This document shows, piece by piece, positions 1 to 5,514 of a stretch of 5,514 nt of DNA. A model generated the notes under the pieces. The model saw only the letters and a list, made by a program, of their open reading frames with translations. It ran no database searches and was not told where the DNA came from. Positions within the stretch are counted from its first letter, which is position 1. Every line of letters begins with the position of its first letter. A program made the position numbers and the translations under genes. This DNA is from Crocosphaera sp038442745 (lineage in GTDB: Bacteria; Cyanobacteriota; Cyanobacteriia; Cyanobacteriales; Microcystaceae), in the NCBI RefSeq assembly GCF_038442745.1, contig NZ_JARVCN010000221.1, positions 1 through 5,514 on the forward strand. Direction: 5' to 3'.

Positions 1-5
1 TTTTT

Positions 6-797
6 CTAAACAAACTTGTAGTATAAAATGCTACTTTTGAAGTGCGGAATCTGGGGTACAACATCGTGATCGTGCATAAATCGCCAATACTTATTTTTCA
101 ACAAGTTATTAACGTAGTCTCTATAATCTTTATTTCCCACACGAGGCGCACCAAAGGTATAGATTCCCGAAATATTTACCCCTTTCTTTTGTAGAAAATT
201 TGCAGCAACAATGGCGATCGCTCCTCCTAAACTGTGACCAGTTAACCAAACATATTGACATTTTTTCAGTCTTTCGATCACATCATCGAATTCAAGTTTA
301 TGTTTTCCTTCCTCCGGGATAACAGCGTCAAATGCTGATAAAAAACCTCTATGGACTTTCCCCTTTCTATGAGTAAAGTCAACTCGTTTTACCTTAAAAT
401 TAGATGACCAGTCATTAATTTTTTTTTCAGATCCTCGAAACGAAATAATTGCTGTTTTGTCATGAAAAATAATTAGACCTTGAGTTCCTGGGATATAGTT
501 ACCTTCAATATCCAGGACGATATCACGACTATTTAAAAAAATCGTTTTTTTAGCATCTTCATAACTAATTCCTGAGATCATTAATGTACAACGGATAGCA
601 TCTCGATAACTTTTATCTGAATGTTTAGCATTAACAGAACTTTTATATGACAATTGAGATATTCGAGCTAAGAGGTAAGCATTAATAAAATTAGGTAAAT
701 ATTGACTTTGTTCACTTAGAGGTAACTTTTCAAAATTCTTTCTATTAAAGTCAAAAGGTTGAGGTTGATAGTCAGGCTGAAAAAGTGTAAAGGACAT
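6..797 (-). CDS. Class 3 lipase-like alpha/beta hydrolase, C-terminally short
   Basis: This 263-residue protein belongs to the lipase class 3 family of serine hydrolases, which cleave ester bonds in acylglycerols or related lipids. Seen directly: the strand and oxyanion region IISFRGSE (residues 117-124), HRGF (149-152), the nucleophile elbow GHSLGG with Ser189 (187-192), FGAPRVGN (215-222), and DxVPxxP with the likely acid Asp245. No signal peptide or membrane segment is visible, so a cytoplasmic or peripheral location is inferred. The natural substrate is unknown. The protein stops only 12 residues after the DxVPxxP motif, and the usual following histidine (often in a Tyr-x-His-x-Gly context) is absent. 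His252 is only seven residues after Asp245 and is a doubtful substitute. The gene lies 115 bases after the methyltransferase gene with no clear Shine-Dalgarno, so it may be a separate unit. An A9 run on the coding strand (plus-strand T9, 419-427) follows the RGSE codons. Family assignment is firm; activity is uncertain. Confidence 0.88.
   Translation of the reverse strand: MSFTLFQPDYQPQPFDFNRKNFEKLPLSEQSQYLPNFINAYLLARISQLSYKSSVNAKHSDKSYRDAIRCTLMISGISYEDAKKTIFLNSRDIVLDIEGNYIPGTQGLIIFHDKTAIISFRGSEKKINDWSSNFKVKRVDFTHRKGKVHRGFLSAFDAVIPEEGKHKLEFDDVIERLKKCQYVWLTGHSLGGAIAIVAANFLQKKGVNISGIYTFGAPRVGNKDYRDYVNNLLKNKYWRFMHDHDVVPQIPHFKSSILYYKFV
214..221. repeat. HIP1 palindrome GCGATCGC
   Basis: This is an exact copy of the highly iterated palindrome HIP1, which is strongly over-represented in many cyanobacterial genomes. 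It lies inside the lipase coding sequence. Its core CGATCG is the known target of one class of cyanobacterial orphan m5C methyltransferases, which makes it relevant to the methyltransferase gene at 913-2190. Confidence 0.9.
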
Positions 798-842
798 AAT
801 AAAATTGGTACGATTGGTTTATTAACTCCAAATTTACCTAAG

Positions 843-899
843 CTTATTCTTTTCTTAACTAAATCTTGATATTTCTTCACATAAATGAGTAAGAATAAG
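843..899. repeat. Weak 9-base inverted repeat in the lipase upstream gap
   Basis: CTTATTCTT at 843-851 and AAGAATAAG at 891-899 are perfect reverse complements separated by 39 bases. They lie in the 115-base AT-rich gap (798-912) between the methyltransferase stop and the lipase start. No T-run follows the distal arm on the minus strand, so this is a poor intrinsic terminator. It could be an operator-like site or chance in AT-rich sequence. No convincing promoter hexamer pair was found in this gap. Confidence 0.25.
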
Positions 900-912
900 T
901 CAAAAAATTTAT

Positions 913-2190
913 CTATTTGCGCTGTTTTTCCCTAATTCTTTTACCAAAAATATGAGGACTCACATCATAATAATTAGCTGCTTGAGATGGATTGAAGCTT
1001 AATAGTTCTTCACCTTCTAAGTTATAATTAATTCTTGGTTTAACTGGTGAAATTTCAAGAACTTTAATGATTTCTTTGGCAACTGCTTTAGCTAATAAGG
1101 GAGGAACTGAATTTCCAATCTGTCTAAAACCGTGCCATTTTGTGACATGAAACCTAAACCAATCAGGATATGAATGAAGTCTGGCGGCTTCTCTAACGGT
1201 GATACATCTAGGGGTAAAAGGATGAATGGGACGAGGGGAAGTATGTCCCCCACGATTACTAGGTGTACCGGCTCGTAAAGTATTACAAAAACCGTCAGGA
1301 TGTAGTCTCAGAAATCGACTAACAGGTTCTATTTTTCCTGGAGAAGTATTATTAAATCTTTCTATAGATTTTTGTTGATGTTTTGTTCTTAAACTAGAGG
1401 TTAAAAGGTGTTTATTATAGTGTCTCGGGTAGGAATAATCATCAATTAGGTGGGATAAATTTCTTAATTGTTTGACATAATCGCTTGGTTTTTCATGGTC
1501 AGCGAATACCCAATCTTGATGATTTAATTCTGGATACTTAGTAACTTCTGGTAAATCTTGAATAGCATCTTTAACGGTTGGGGTAGGAGGTAAACATAAG
1601 TTATTATTTTGCTGATAATTAGTAGTTAATTTAGGATAACTGGGTAAATTCAATTCTTGTTTCCCGCCAAGAATGAACAATCTTTTTCTTAGTTGGGGAA
1701 CTCCATAATTAGCTGCATTTAAAATTTGATAATCGCTTTTAACTTGATAATTATGTTTGGCAAATTCATCAAAAAGTTGTTGTAATATAAATTGATGTTT
1801 CCCAATAGTAATTCCTGGAACGTTTTCCATAACAAAATAGTTAGGTTGTAACTCCAAAACTAAGCGAACAAAGTGCTTAATTAAAGAGTTGCGATCATCA
1901 TCTAAACTTCTTTTTCCCATTAAAGAAAATCCTTGACACGGTGGACCTCCAAAAACAACATCAATTGGTTTGTTTTTAATCTTTGATAATTCTCTAATAT
2001 TGTCCCCTGTTATAGTTGTTACTGAGGCACAAACCGTTGTCCAAAAAGGGAAATTATAACGATGAGTCGCACAGTGAATTGGATCAAATTCTACGGACGC
2101 TAAAACATCAAAACCTGCTTGTTCAAATCCTAATGTCATTCCCCCAACACCGGCAAACAAATCAACAGCAATGGGGCGTTTTTGTTTCAT
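913..2190 (-). CDS. DNA (cytosine-5-)-methyltransferase, orphan type
   Basis: This 425-residue enzyme transfers a methyl group from S-adenosylmethionine to C5 of cytosine within a specific DNA site. The conserved m5C methyltransferase motifs are in canonical order: motif I DLFAGVGG (10-17, SAM binding), motif IV GGPPCQGFS with catalytic Cys85, motif VI MENV with Glu122, motif VIII QLRKR (167-171), motif IX around REAARLHSYPDWF (333-345), and motif X QIGNSVPP (357-364). The target recognition domain should lie around residues 175-310. A tail of about 50 residues follows motif X. The chosen ATG is six codons before motif I. No Shine-Dalgarno is obvious, but the start is 21 bases after the AP endonuclease stop, so cotranscription and possible translational coupling are inferred. 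No restriction enzyme gene adjoins it, so it looks like an orphan. From recall, the N-terminal part resembles the Synechocystis CGATCG methyltransferase M.Ssp6803I; that specificity is inference and unproven. Confidence 0.95.
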   Translation of the reverse strand: MKQKRPIAVDLFAGVGGMTLGFEQAGFDVLASVEFDPIHCATHRYNFPFWTTVCASVTTITGDNIRELSKIKNKPIDVVFGGPPCQGFSLMGKRSLDDDRNSLIKHFVRLVLELQPNYFVMENVPGITIGKHQFILQQLFDEFAKHNYQVKSDYQILNAANYGVPQLRKRLFILGGKQELNLPSYPKLTTNYQQNNNLCLPPTPTVKDAIQDLPEVTKYPELNHQDWVFADHEKPSDYVKQLRNLSHLIDDYSYPRHYNKHLLTSSLRTKHQQKSIERFNNTSPGKIEPVSRFLRLHPDGFCNTLRAGTPSNRGGHTSPRPIHPFTPRCITVREAARLHSYPDWFRFHVTKWHGFRQIGNSVPPLLAKAVAKEIIKVLEISPVKPRINYNLEGEELLSFNPSQAANYYDVSPHIFGKRIREKQRK

Positions 2191-2211
2191 ATTTATATCA
2201 ATTATTCTAAG

Positions 2212-3000
2212 CTATATTTCAAGAATGACTGGAGTATGATCGCTTGGTTTTTCTTTTTTTCTAGGTTCTACATCAATTGTACAATTGAGTGCATTTTCGT
2301 ATAATTTATTAGTAAGGTAAATATGATCGATGCGCCAACCTCGATTGCGTTGAAATCCTCCTGCTCGATAATCCCACCAACTAAAATGTCCTGTATCTGT
2401 TGTGAATTTTCTGAAGACATCTTTTAAACCAATCTCTAATATATTTTGTAATGTTTCTCTTTCTAAAGGAGAAGACATTATGTGATTTTCTCTTCCTTTA
2501 GAAGTGTAAATATCTTTATCTTCTAGGGCAATGTTAAAGTCTCCACAAATACATAATTCAGGGGATTCTGTGCCAATTAAACTATGTAAATAAGTCTTCA
2601 AGACTTGAAACCACTGTAACTTGTACTCGTATTTTTCACTACCTACTGCCGCTCCGTTAGGAACATATACGTTAATAATACGAATGTCGTTAATAATACC
2701 TGAAATAATCCTTTTTTGTTCGTCAAATTGTTGGGTTATCTCTTCTCCCACAATTGGGGTAAATCCTGTTATAATTTCTGTCATAGGTTGACGGCTAAAA
2801 ATAGCGACACCATTGTAAGCTTTTTGTCCATAAACATAAGTATGATAACCCAATTCTTCAAAAGGTTGCTTTGGGAAGTCTTTGTCAATTACTTTAGTTT
2901 CTTGTAAACAGAGAACATCGATAGAATGCTCATTCAACCATTCAATAACATGAGGCTGTCTAGTACGGATTGAATTAACATTCCAAGTAGCAATTTTCAT
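2212..3000 (-). CDS. xth: Exodeoxyribonuclease III / AP endonuclease
   Basis: This 262-residue protein is close to the 268 residues of E. coli exonuclease III. The family incises DNA 5' to abasic sites and removes 3'-blocking groups in base excision repair, and it also has 3'-5' exonuclease activity on duplex DNA. The active-site signature is complete: WNVNS with Asn7, LQET with Glu34 (metal ligand), VYVPNG with Tyr112, GDFN with Asp154 and Asn156, WRIDH with Asp225, and SDHTP with the Asp254-His255 pair. It is expected to be cytoplasmic and Mg2+-dependent. The ATG gives the standard MKIATWNVNS N-terminus, so the start is secure despite a weak ribosome binding site. It begins 116 bases after ctpA and is followed 21 bases later by the methyltransferase gene, suggesting a two-gene transcript. 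I see no sign of truncation or decay. Confidence 0.96.
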   Translation of the reverse strand: MKIATWNVNSIRTRQPHVIEWLNEHSIDVLCLQETKVIDKDFPKQPFEELGYHTYVYGQKAYNGVAIFSRQPMTEIITGFTPIVGEEITQQFDEQKRIISGIINDIRIINVYVPNGAAVGSEKYEYKLQWFQVLKTYLHSLIGTESPELCICGDFNIALEDKDIYTSKGRENHIMSSPLERETLQNILEIGLKDVFRKFTTDTGHFSWWDYRAGGFQRNRGWRIDHIYLTNKLYENALNCTIDVEPRKKEKPSDHTPVILEI

Positions 3001-3054
3001 ATTCTATAAACTCGATTCCAATGATTTATCTTAACTAGAAATTTGCCTGAAAAT

Positions 3055-3098
3055 AGTTACCAGTAAGCAATTTAAACTATTATTGTTTACTGATAACT
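3055..3098 (-). repeat. Imperfect stem-loop between ctpA and xth
   Basis: On the plus strand, AGTTACCAGTAA (3055-3066) is complementary to TTACTGATAACT (3087-3098) except for one pair (3060/3093), which is a G-U wobble in minus-strand RNA. Inside the stem, CAAT (3068-3071) pairs with ATTG (3082-3085) after a single non-canonical pair (3067/3086), leaving a 10-base loop. The hairpin starts about 19 bases after the ctpA stop codon. It is AU-rich and is followed by ATTTTCAGG rather than a clean U-tract, so it is at best a weak terminator or an mRNA 3'-end stabiliser. The sequence TACTGATAACTGTTGACTG here resembles a motif that I recall as common in cyanobacterial intergenic regions, so it may be one copy of a dispersed repeat. 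Confidence 0.5.
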
Positions 3099-3116
3099 GT
3101 TGACTGAAAAGCTAAT

Positions 3117-4358
3117 CTAACTTGCTTTAGCTAATATGGAATTACCGGTTAATAGTTCCACCGCTGCCTCATATTGTAAATCTTCTCCTGTAGCAATTTG
3201 TCTGTAGGAAATAGGCTCTTGAGTAACAACTTTATCGGGTTGAATTCCTAGTTTATGGATATCGTTGTGGTTAGGTGTTTCGTATTTGGCAACAGTAATA
3301 GCTAAACCTGCACCATCGGGTAATTCAAATAAGGATTGAATTAAACCCTTGCCGAAGGTTTTTTCCCCTACCAATGTTGCTCTTCCATTATCTTTTAAAG
3401 CACCGGCTAGAATTTCACTAGCACTAGCGGTTCCTTGATTAACCAACAAAACCAAAGGGTCATCTGTTAAGGCGTTTCCTACTGCGCTAAAACTATCTTG
3501 TACCCCTTGACGGTTAACTGTATAAACAATGGTACCTTGATTCATCCATAAACGGGCAATTTCTATCCCCGCTTGCAGCAGTCCACCTGGGTTATTTCTG
3601 AGGTCTAAAATATAGCCTTCAGCTCCTTCTTTTTCTAGGTTACTAATAGCTTGCGCCATTTCTTCAGCAGCATTAGCACTGAACTGATTTAAACGGATGT
3701 ACCCGATAGGAAGGTTAGGAGTTGGTTGATTTAAACTAGCAGTAACTGGACTCAAAGAAATGCGGTTGCGAGTAATTTCTATTTCTCGCATTTCTGATTC
3801 TTTTGTGTGGGGTAAAATGGTTAAAGATACCGTTGTCCCACTGGGACCGCGCATGCGAGTTGCCGCTTCATCTAGTGTTAATGTGGTGGTGTCTACATCG
3901 TCAATTCTAAGGATGCGATCGCGCGCTTTAATTCCAGCAGCTTCTGCTGGAGAACCCTCGATAGGAGAGACAACTTCTAAATTACCGGTATCGGGATTAA
4001 TGTTAATTTGTAAACCCACACCGGATAATTCTCCTGCGGTGCTGACTTGTAAATTATGATACTGTTCAGGTCTTAATAAACGGGTAAAAGGTTCATCAAG
4101 AGTGGCTAACATTTCCTCGATCGCATCGTATGTTTCCTCGCGATCATCTAGGGAACGTTTCAATAAATCTTGTCTTAATACCCACCAATTTTGGTGGTTG
4201 AAGGTATCATCTAAATAGGATTGATTAACCAATCGCCATGACTGCAAAAGTAGCTTTTGGTTTTCTGTGAAAGCATTAGCATTGGGAGTCCAAGCAAAAC
4301 AGTTTAACGAAAGGGAAAAAATAGCGAGAAGAGTTACCCAAAATGCACGTTTTCTCAT
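3117..4358 (-). CDS. ctpA: Carboxyl-terminal processing protease CtpA (S41 family)
   Basis: CtpA is the lumenal serine protease that removes the C-terminal extension of the photosystem II D1 precursor, a step needed for assembly of the Mn cluster. From the ATG at 4356-4358 the protein has 413 residues. It starts with a signal peptide: MRKR, then a hydrophobic stretch from about residue 5 to 23, and a probable cleavage site after ANA at residue 29. A PDZ domain follows (about 103-184, containing LSGVGLQI), then the S41 catalytic domain with DLRNNPGG. The catalytic Ser312 lies in GTASASE, and Lys337 in GEKTFGKG, 25 residues later as in the family. An in-frame TTG 48 bases upstream (4404-4406) would put extra residues before the signal peptide, so the ATG is preferred. 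Length and sequence agree with Synechocystis CtpA as I recall it, more than with CtpB or CtpC. A probable promoter lies about 75 bases upstream. Confidence 0.95.
   Translation of the reverse strand: MRKRAFWVTLLAIFSLSLNCFAWTPNANAFTENQKLLLQSWRLVNQSYLDDTFNHQNWWVLRQDLLKRSLDDREETYDAIEEMLATLDEPFTRLLRPEQYHNLQVSTAGELSGVGLQININPDTGNLEVVSPIEGSPAEAAGIKARDRILRIDDVDTTTLTLDEAATRMRGPSGTTVSLTILPHTKESEMREIEITRNRISLSPVTASLNQPTPNLPIGYIRLNQFSANAAEEMAQAISNLEKEGAEGYILDLRNNPGGLLQAGIEIARLWMNQGTIVYTVNRQGVQDSFSAVGNALTDDPLVLLVNQGTASASEILAGALKDNGRATLVGEKTFGKGLIQSLFELPDGAGLAITVAKYETPNHNDIHKLGIQPDKVVTQEPISYRQIATGEDLQYEAAVELLTGNSILAKAS
3915..3922. repeat. HIP1 palindrome GCGATCGC
   Basis: This is the second exact HIP1 octamer in the window. 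It lies inside the PDZ-coding part of ctpA. Confidence 0.9.
4118..4123. repeat. CGATCG core, HIP1-like (seven of eight bases)
   Basis: The octamer TCGATCGC here differs from HIP1 at one outer base and keeps the palindromic CGATCG core. It lies in the 5' part of ctpA. It would be a target if the methyltransferase at 913-2190 recognises CGATCG. Confidence 0.6.
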
Positions 4359-4434
4359 GAGACAAACTAGAATGTGTATGGTGTTGACTTTCTTAAGCAA
4401 TTGCAATTGATGCGTGTATTTCCATTGTGCCGAA

Positions 4435-4443
4435 ATTGTAGCA
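4435..4443 (-). promoter_or_regulatory. Putative extended -10 promoter for ctpA
   Basis: Read on the minus strand, this is TGCTACAAT: a TACAAT -10 hexamer preceded by TG plus one base, which is the extended -10 form recognised by the main sigma factor without a strong -35. The hexamer at the normal -35 distance is poor. Transcription would start near 4428, giving a leader of about 70 bases before the ctpA ATG. The rest of the 190-base gap (4359-4548) shows no gene, strong hairpin or other clear signal. This is motif reading only. Confidence 0.4.
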
Positions 4444-4548
4444 AATTTACAGGGGAATTGGGAATGGTTAAGTGACTCAGCCCTAATTTAACATTGTTGC
4501 TTCTATCATAATGCTTATTTTAGGAACAAAGATAAAAACTAAAGCGAG

Positions 4549-5361
4549 TTATTTTTTGTGAATACCATCCCTTAACAACCAAACTGCTACTTTACCCTGT
4601 CCAGGGATATCCATCTCTCCCATCTTAGAAAATTGGTAAAATTCCTGCAAGGGTTCGTATAAACTTTCACTCACTAGAATAGAATTTGGTTTACCTTCTA
4701 CAGAGTTGACAATCATTAAAAAGCGAGCAATTTTTGCAGTATTTCCCATTAAGTTATAAATGAATTTTTGCTTACCTAATAATCCTCCAATCACTTCTCC
4801 TGAGTAAATACCAATCCTAATCTCAAAGTTTAGGTGTTTTTCTTGACTAAAAGCACGTACAATTCTTAGCATTTCTAGACCTAATTCTACCACTGCTTTA
4901 TCTCGATCTAGTCTTGGCACAAATAAGCCACTTGCTGCTAAATAAGAGGTCCCTACTGTACTGATTTTTTCCACATCGTGGCGTAGTGCAGCATCGTCAA
5001 AGGCACTAACAATATCATTTAAAAGTCCTACTGCTTCTTCAGCACTCATTAGATCACATTCTTCATCAAATCCGACAATATTTGCTGATAATACTGTTAC
5101 GTGGGGAAATTTGTCAGCAATTTTTTCTTCCCCTTGCTTTAACCTCATAACAATAGGTGCCGGCAGAGTTTTTAGGAGTAGGGAATCATTTTTTTTAATT
5201 TGTTCTTCTAAAGCTTTTTTTTCTTCATCAATTGTTCTCGCCATTTTATTAAATGCACCCGCCAGTTGGCAAAATTCATCATCAGATGGCACAGTTACAA
5301 CCACATTTGTTTCCCCCGAAGTTATTTTTTTTGCATCTGAAATTAAGCGATAAATCGGCAT
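4549..5361 (-). CDS. HAMP plus degenerate class III nucleotide cyclase-like protein (3' part)
   Basis: The 270 residues from the first available ATG cover a HAMP segment (about 1-50), a signalling linker containing LLLKTLPAPIVMRLKQGEE (61-79), and an adenylate/guanylate cyclase homology domain (about 86-245). Active members make cAMP or cGMP from ATP or GTP using two metal-binding Asp residues. By alignment from memory, all the usual functional positions are changed: Asn94 for the first metal Asp (SANIVGF), Thr138 for the second (TVGTSY), Ser134 for the purine-selecting Lys/Glu, Asn203 for the second purine contact, and Lys210 and Phe214 for the transition-state Asn and Arg. The fold-forming parts (RIGIYSGEV, KFIYNLMGNT) remain. 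It is therefore probably not catalytic by itself and may be a regulatory pseudoenzyme or a decaying gene. The ATG lies inside the HAMP domain, and in-frame sequence upstream encodes a membrane helix, so it is unlikely to be the true start. It ends 190 bases before ctpA. Confidence 0.85.
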   Translation of the reverse strand: MPIYRLISDAKKITSGETNVVVTVPSDDEFCQLAGAFNKMARTIDEEKKALEEQIKKNDSLLLKTLPAPIVMRLKQGEEKIADKFPHVTVLSANIVGFDEECDLMSAEEAVGLLNDIVSAFDDAALRHDVEKISTVGTSYLAASGLFVPRLDRDKAVVELGLEMLRIVRAFSQEKHLNFEIRIGIYSGEVIGGLLGKQKFIYNLMGNTAKIARFLMIVNSVEGKPNSILVSESLYEPLQEFYQFSKMGEMDIPGQGKVAVWLLRDGIHKK

Positions 5362-5499
5362 TACTAATCTACGGGAAAGGAATAAAGATAAAATAGTAAC
5401 AATAGGTACTAAAATTGCACTAGTTACTAATACCCTTTTACCGAATATTTGTATGGGTTCAAGAAGCTTCTCAAAAAGTCTGGGGGGACTCGCCGAAAG
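5362..5499 (-). pseudogene. Upstream in-frame transmembrane segment of the cyclase-like gene, without a start codon
   Basis: Reading upstream from the ATG at 5361 in the same frame gives 46 sense codons before a TAA at 5500-5502. They encode RLFEKLLEPIQIFGKR, then a strongly hydrophobic segment VLVTSAILVPIVTILSLFL, then SRRLV leading directly into the HAMP start MPIYRL. A membrane helix followed by a HAMP domain is the normal architecture, so this stretch is real ancestral coding sequence. No ATG, GTG or TTG occurs in frame between the TAA and 5361, so it cannot be translated from a standard start inside the window. The break lies in a G-rich patch with six consecutive G (5482-5487). Removing one G joins one upstream frame to this one, and adding one G joins the other. 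Possible explanations are a frameshift, homopolymer phase variation, an insertion boundary near the window edge, or a sequencing error. Confidence 0.6.
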
Positions 5500-5514
5500 T
5501 TAGGGGACAAAGAT

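Noticed and set aside
798..912. Possible promoter for the lipase (TTGACT on the minus strand near 898-903)
   Set aside because: No -10 hexamer is found at a 16-18 base spacing.
2016..2210. Plus-strand open frame of 64 codons over the methyltransferase start
   Set aside because: It is antisense to conserved motif I coding sequence and shows no ribosome binding site or family resemblance.
913..3000. Restriction-modification system
   Set aside because: The only nuclease beside the methyltransferase is a complete exonuclease III family repair enzyme, not a restriction endonuclease, and no other candidate gene fits in the window.
3001..3116. Possible promoter for xth (TAAGAT at 3028-3033 and TATAGA near the start codon, minus strand)
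   Set aside because: Neither hexamer has an acceptable -35 partner, and such matches are expected by chance in AT-rich sequence.
3760..4059. Open frame of 99 codons on the plus strand inside ctpA
   Set aside because: It lies wholly antisense to the well-conserved PDZ-coding part of ctpA, has no recognisable domain, and is explained as a shadow frame.
4359..4406. TTG start extending CtpA by 16 residues
   Set aside because: The ATG at 4356-4358 places MRKR immediately before the hydrophobic core, as expected for a signal peptide. The extension adds nothing recognisable and lacks a Shine-Dalgarno.

Overview
The window looks like chromosomal DNA of an AT-rich cyanobacterium. It encodes a CtpA protease of the type that matures photosystem II D1. 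It has two exact copies of the cyanobacterial HIP1 octamer GCGATCGC, a further CGATCG core, and a cytosine methyltransferase of the cyanobacterial orphan type. Genus cannot be fixed from sequence alone; an AT-rich unicellular lineage is a guess.

All five genes lie on the minus strand, so transcription runs from high to low coordinates. From the upstream end: (1) about 4549-5499, the 3' part of a membrane-bound HAMP plus class III nucleotide cyclase-like protein, whose reading frame is broken near the window edge and whose cyclase domain lacks every canonical catalytic residue; (2) ctpA, 3117-4358, after a 190-base gap with a plausible extended -10 promoter; (3) an exonuclease III / AP endonuclease gene, 2212-3000, after a 116-base gap that holds an imperfect stem-loop; (4) a DNA cytosine-5 methyltransferase, 913-2190, only 21 bases after the nuclease gene and probably cotranscribed with it; (5) a class 3 lipase-like gene, 6-797, after a 115-base AT-rich gap.

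The genes do not form one pathway. The one pair with a possible shared logic is the AP endonuclease followed by the m5C methyltransferase: deamination of m5C creates lesions whose repair can pass through abasic sites. I found no restriction endonuclease, CRISPR array, tRNA, rRNA, transposase or complete mobile element. The best leads are the all-site degenerate cyclase domain with its disrupted 5' end beside a G6 tract, the nuclease-methyltransferase pair, and a lipase that ends before its expected catalytic histidine. Nothing here convincingly forms a new multi-gene system.
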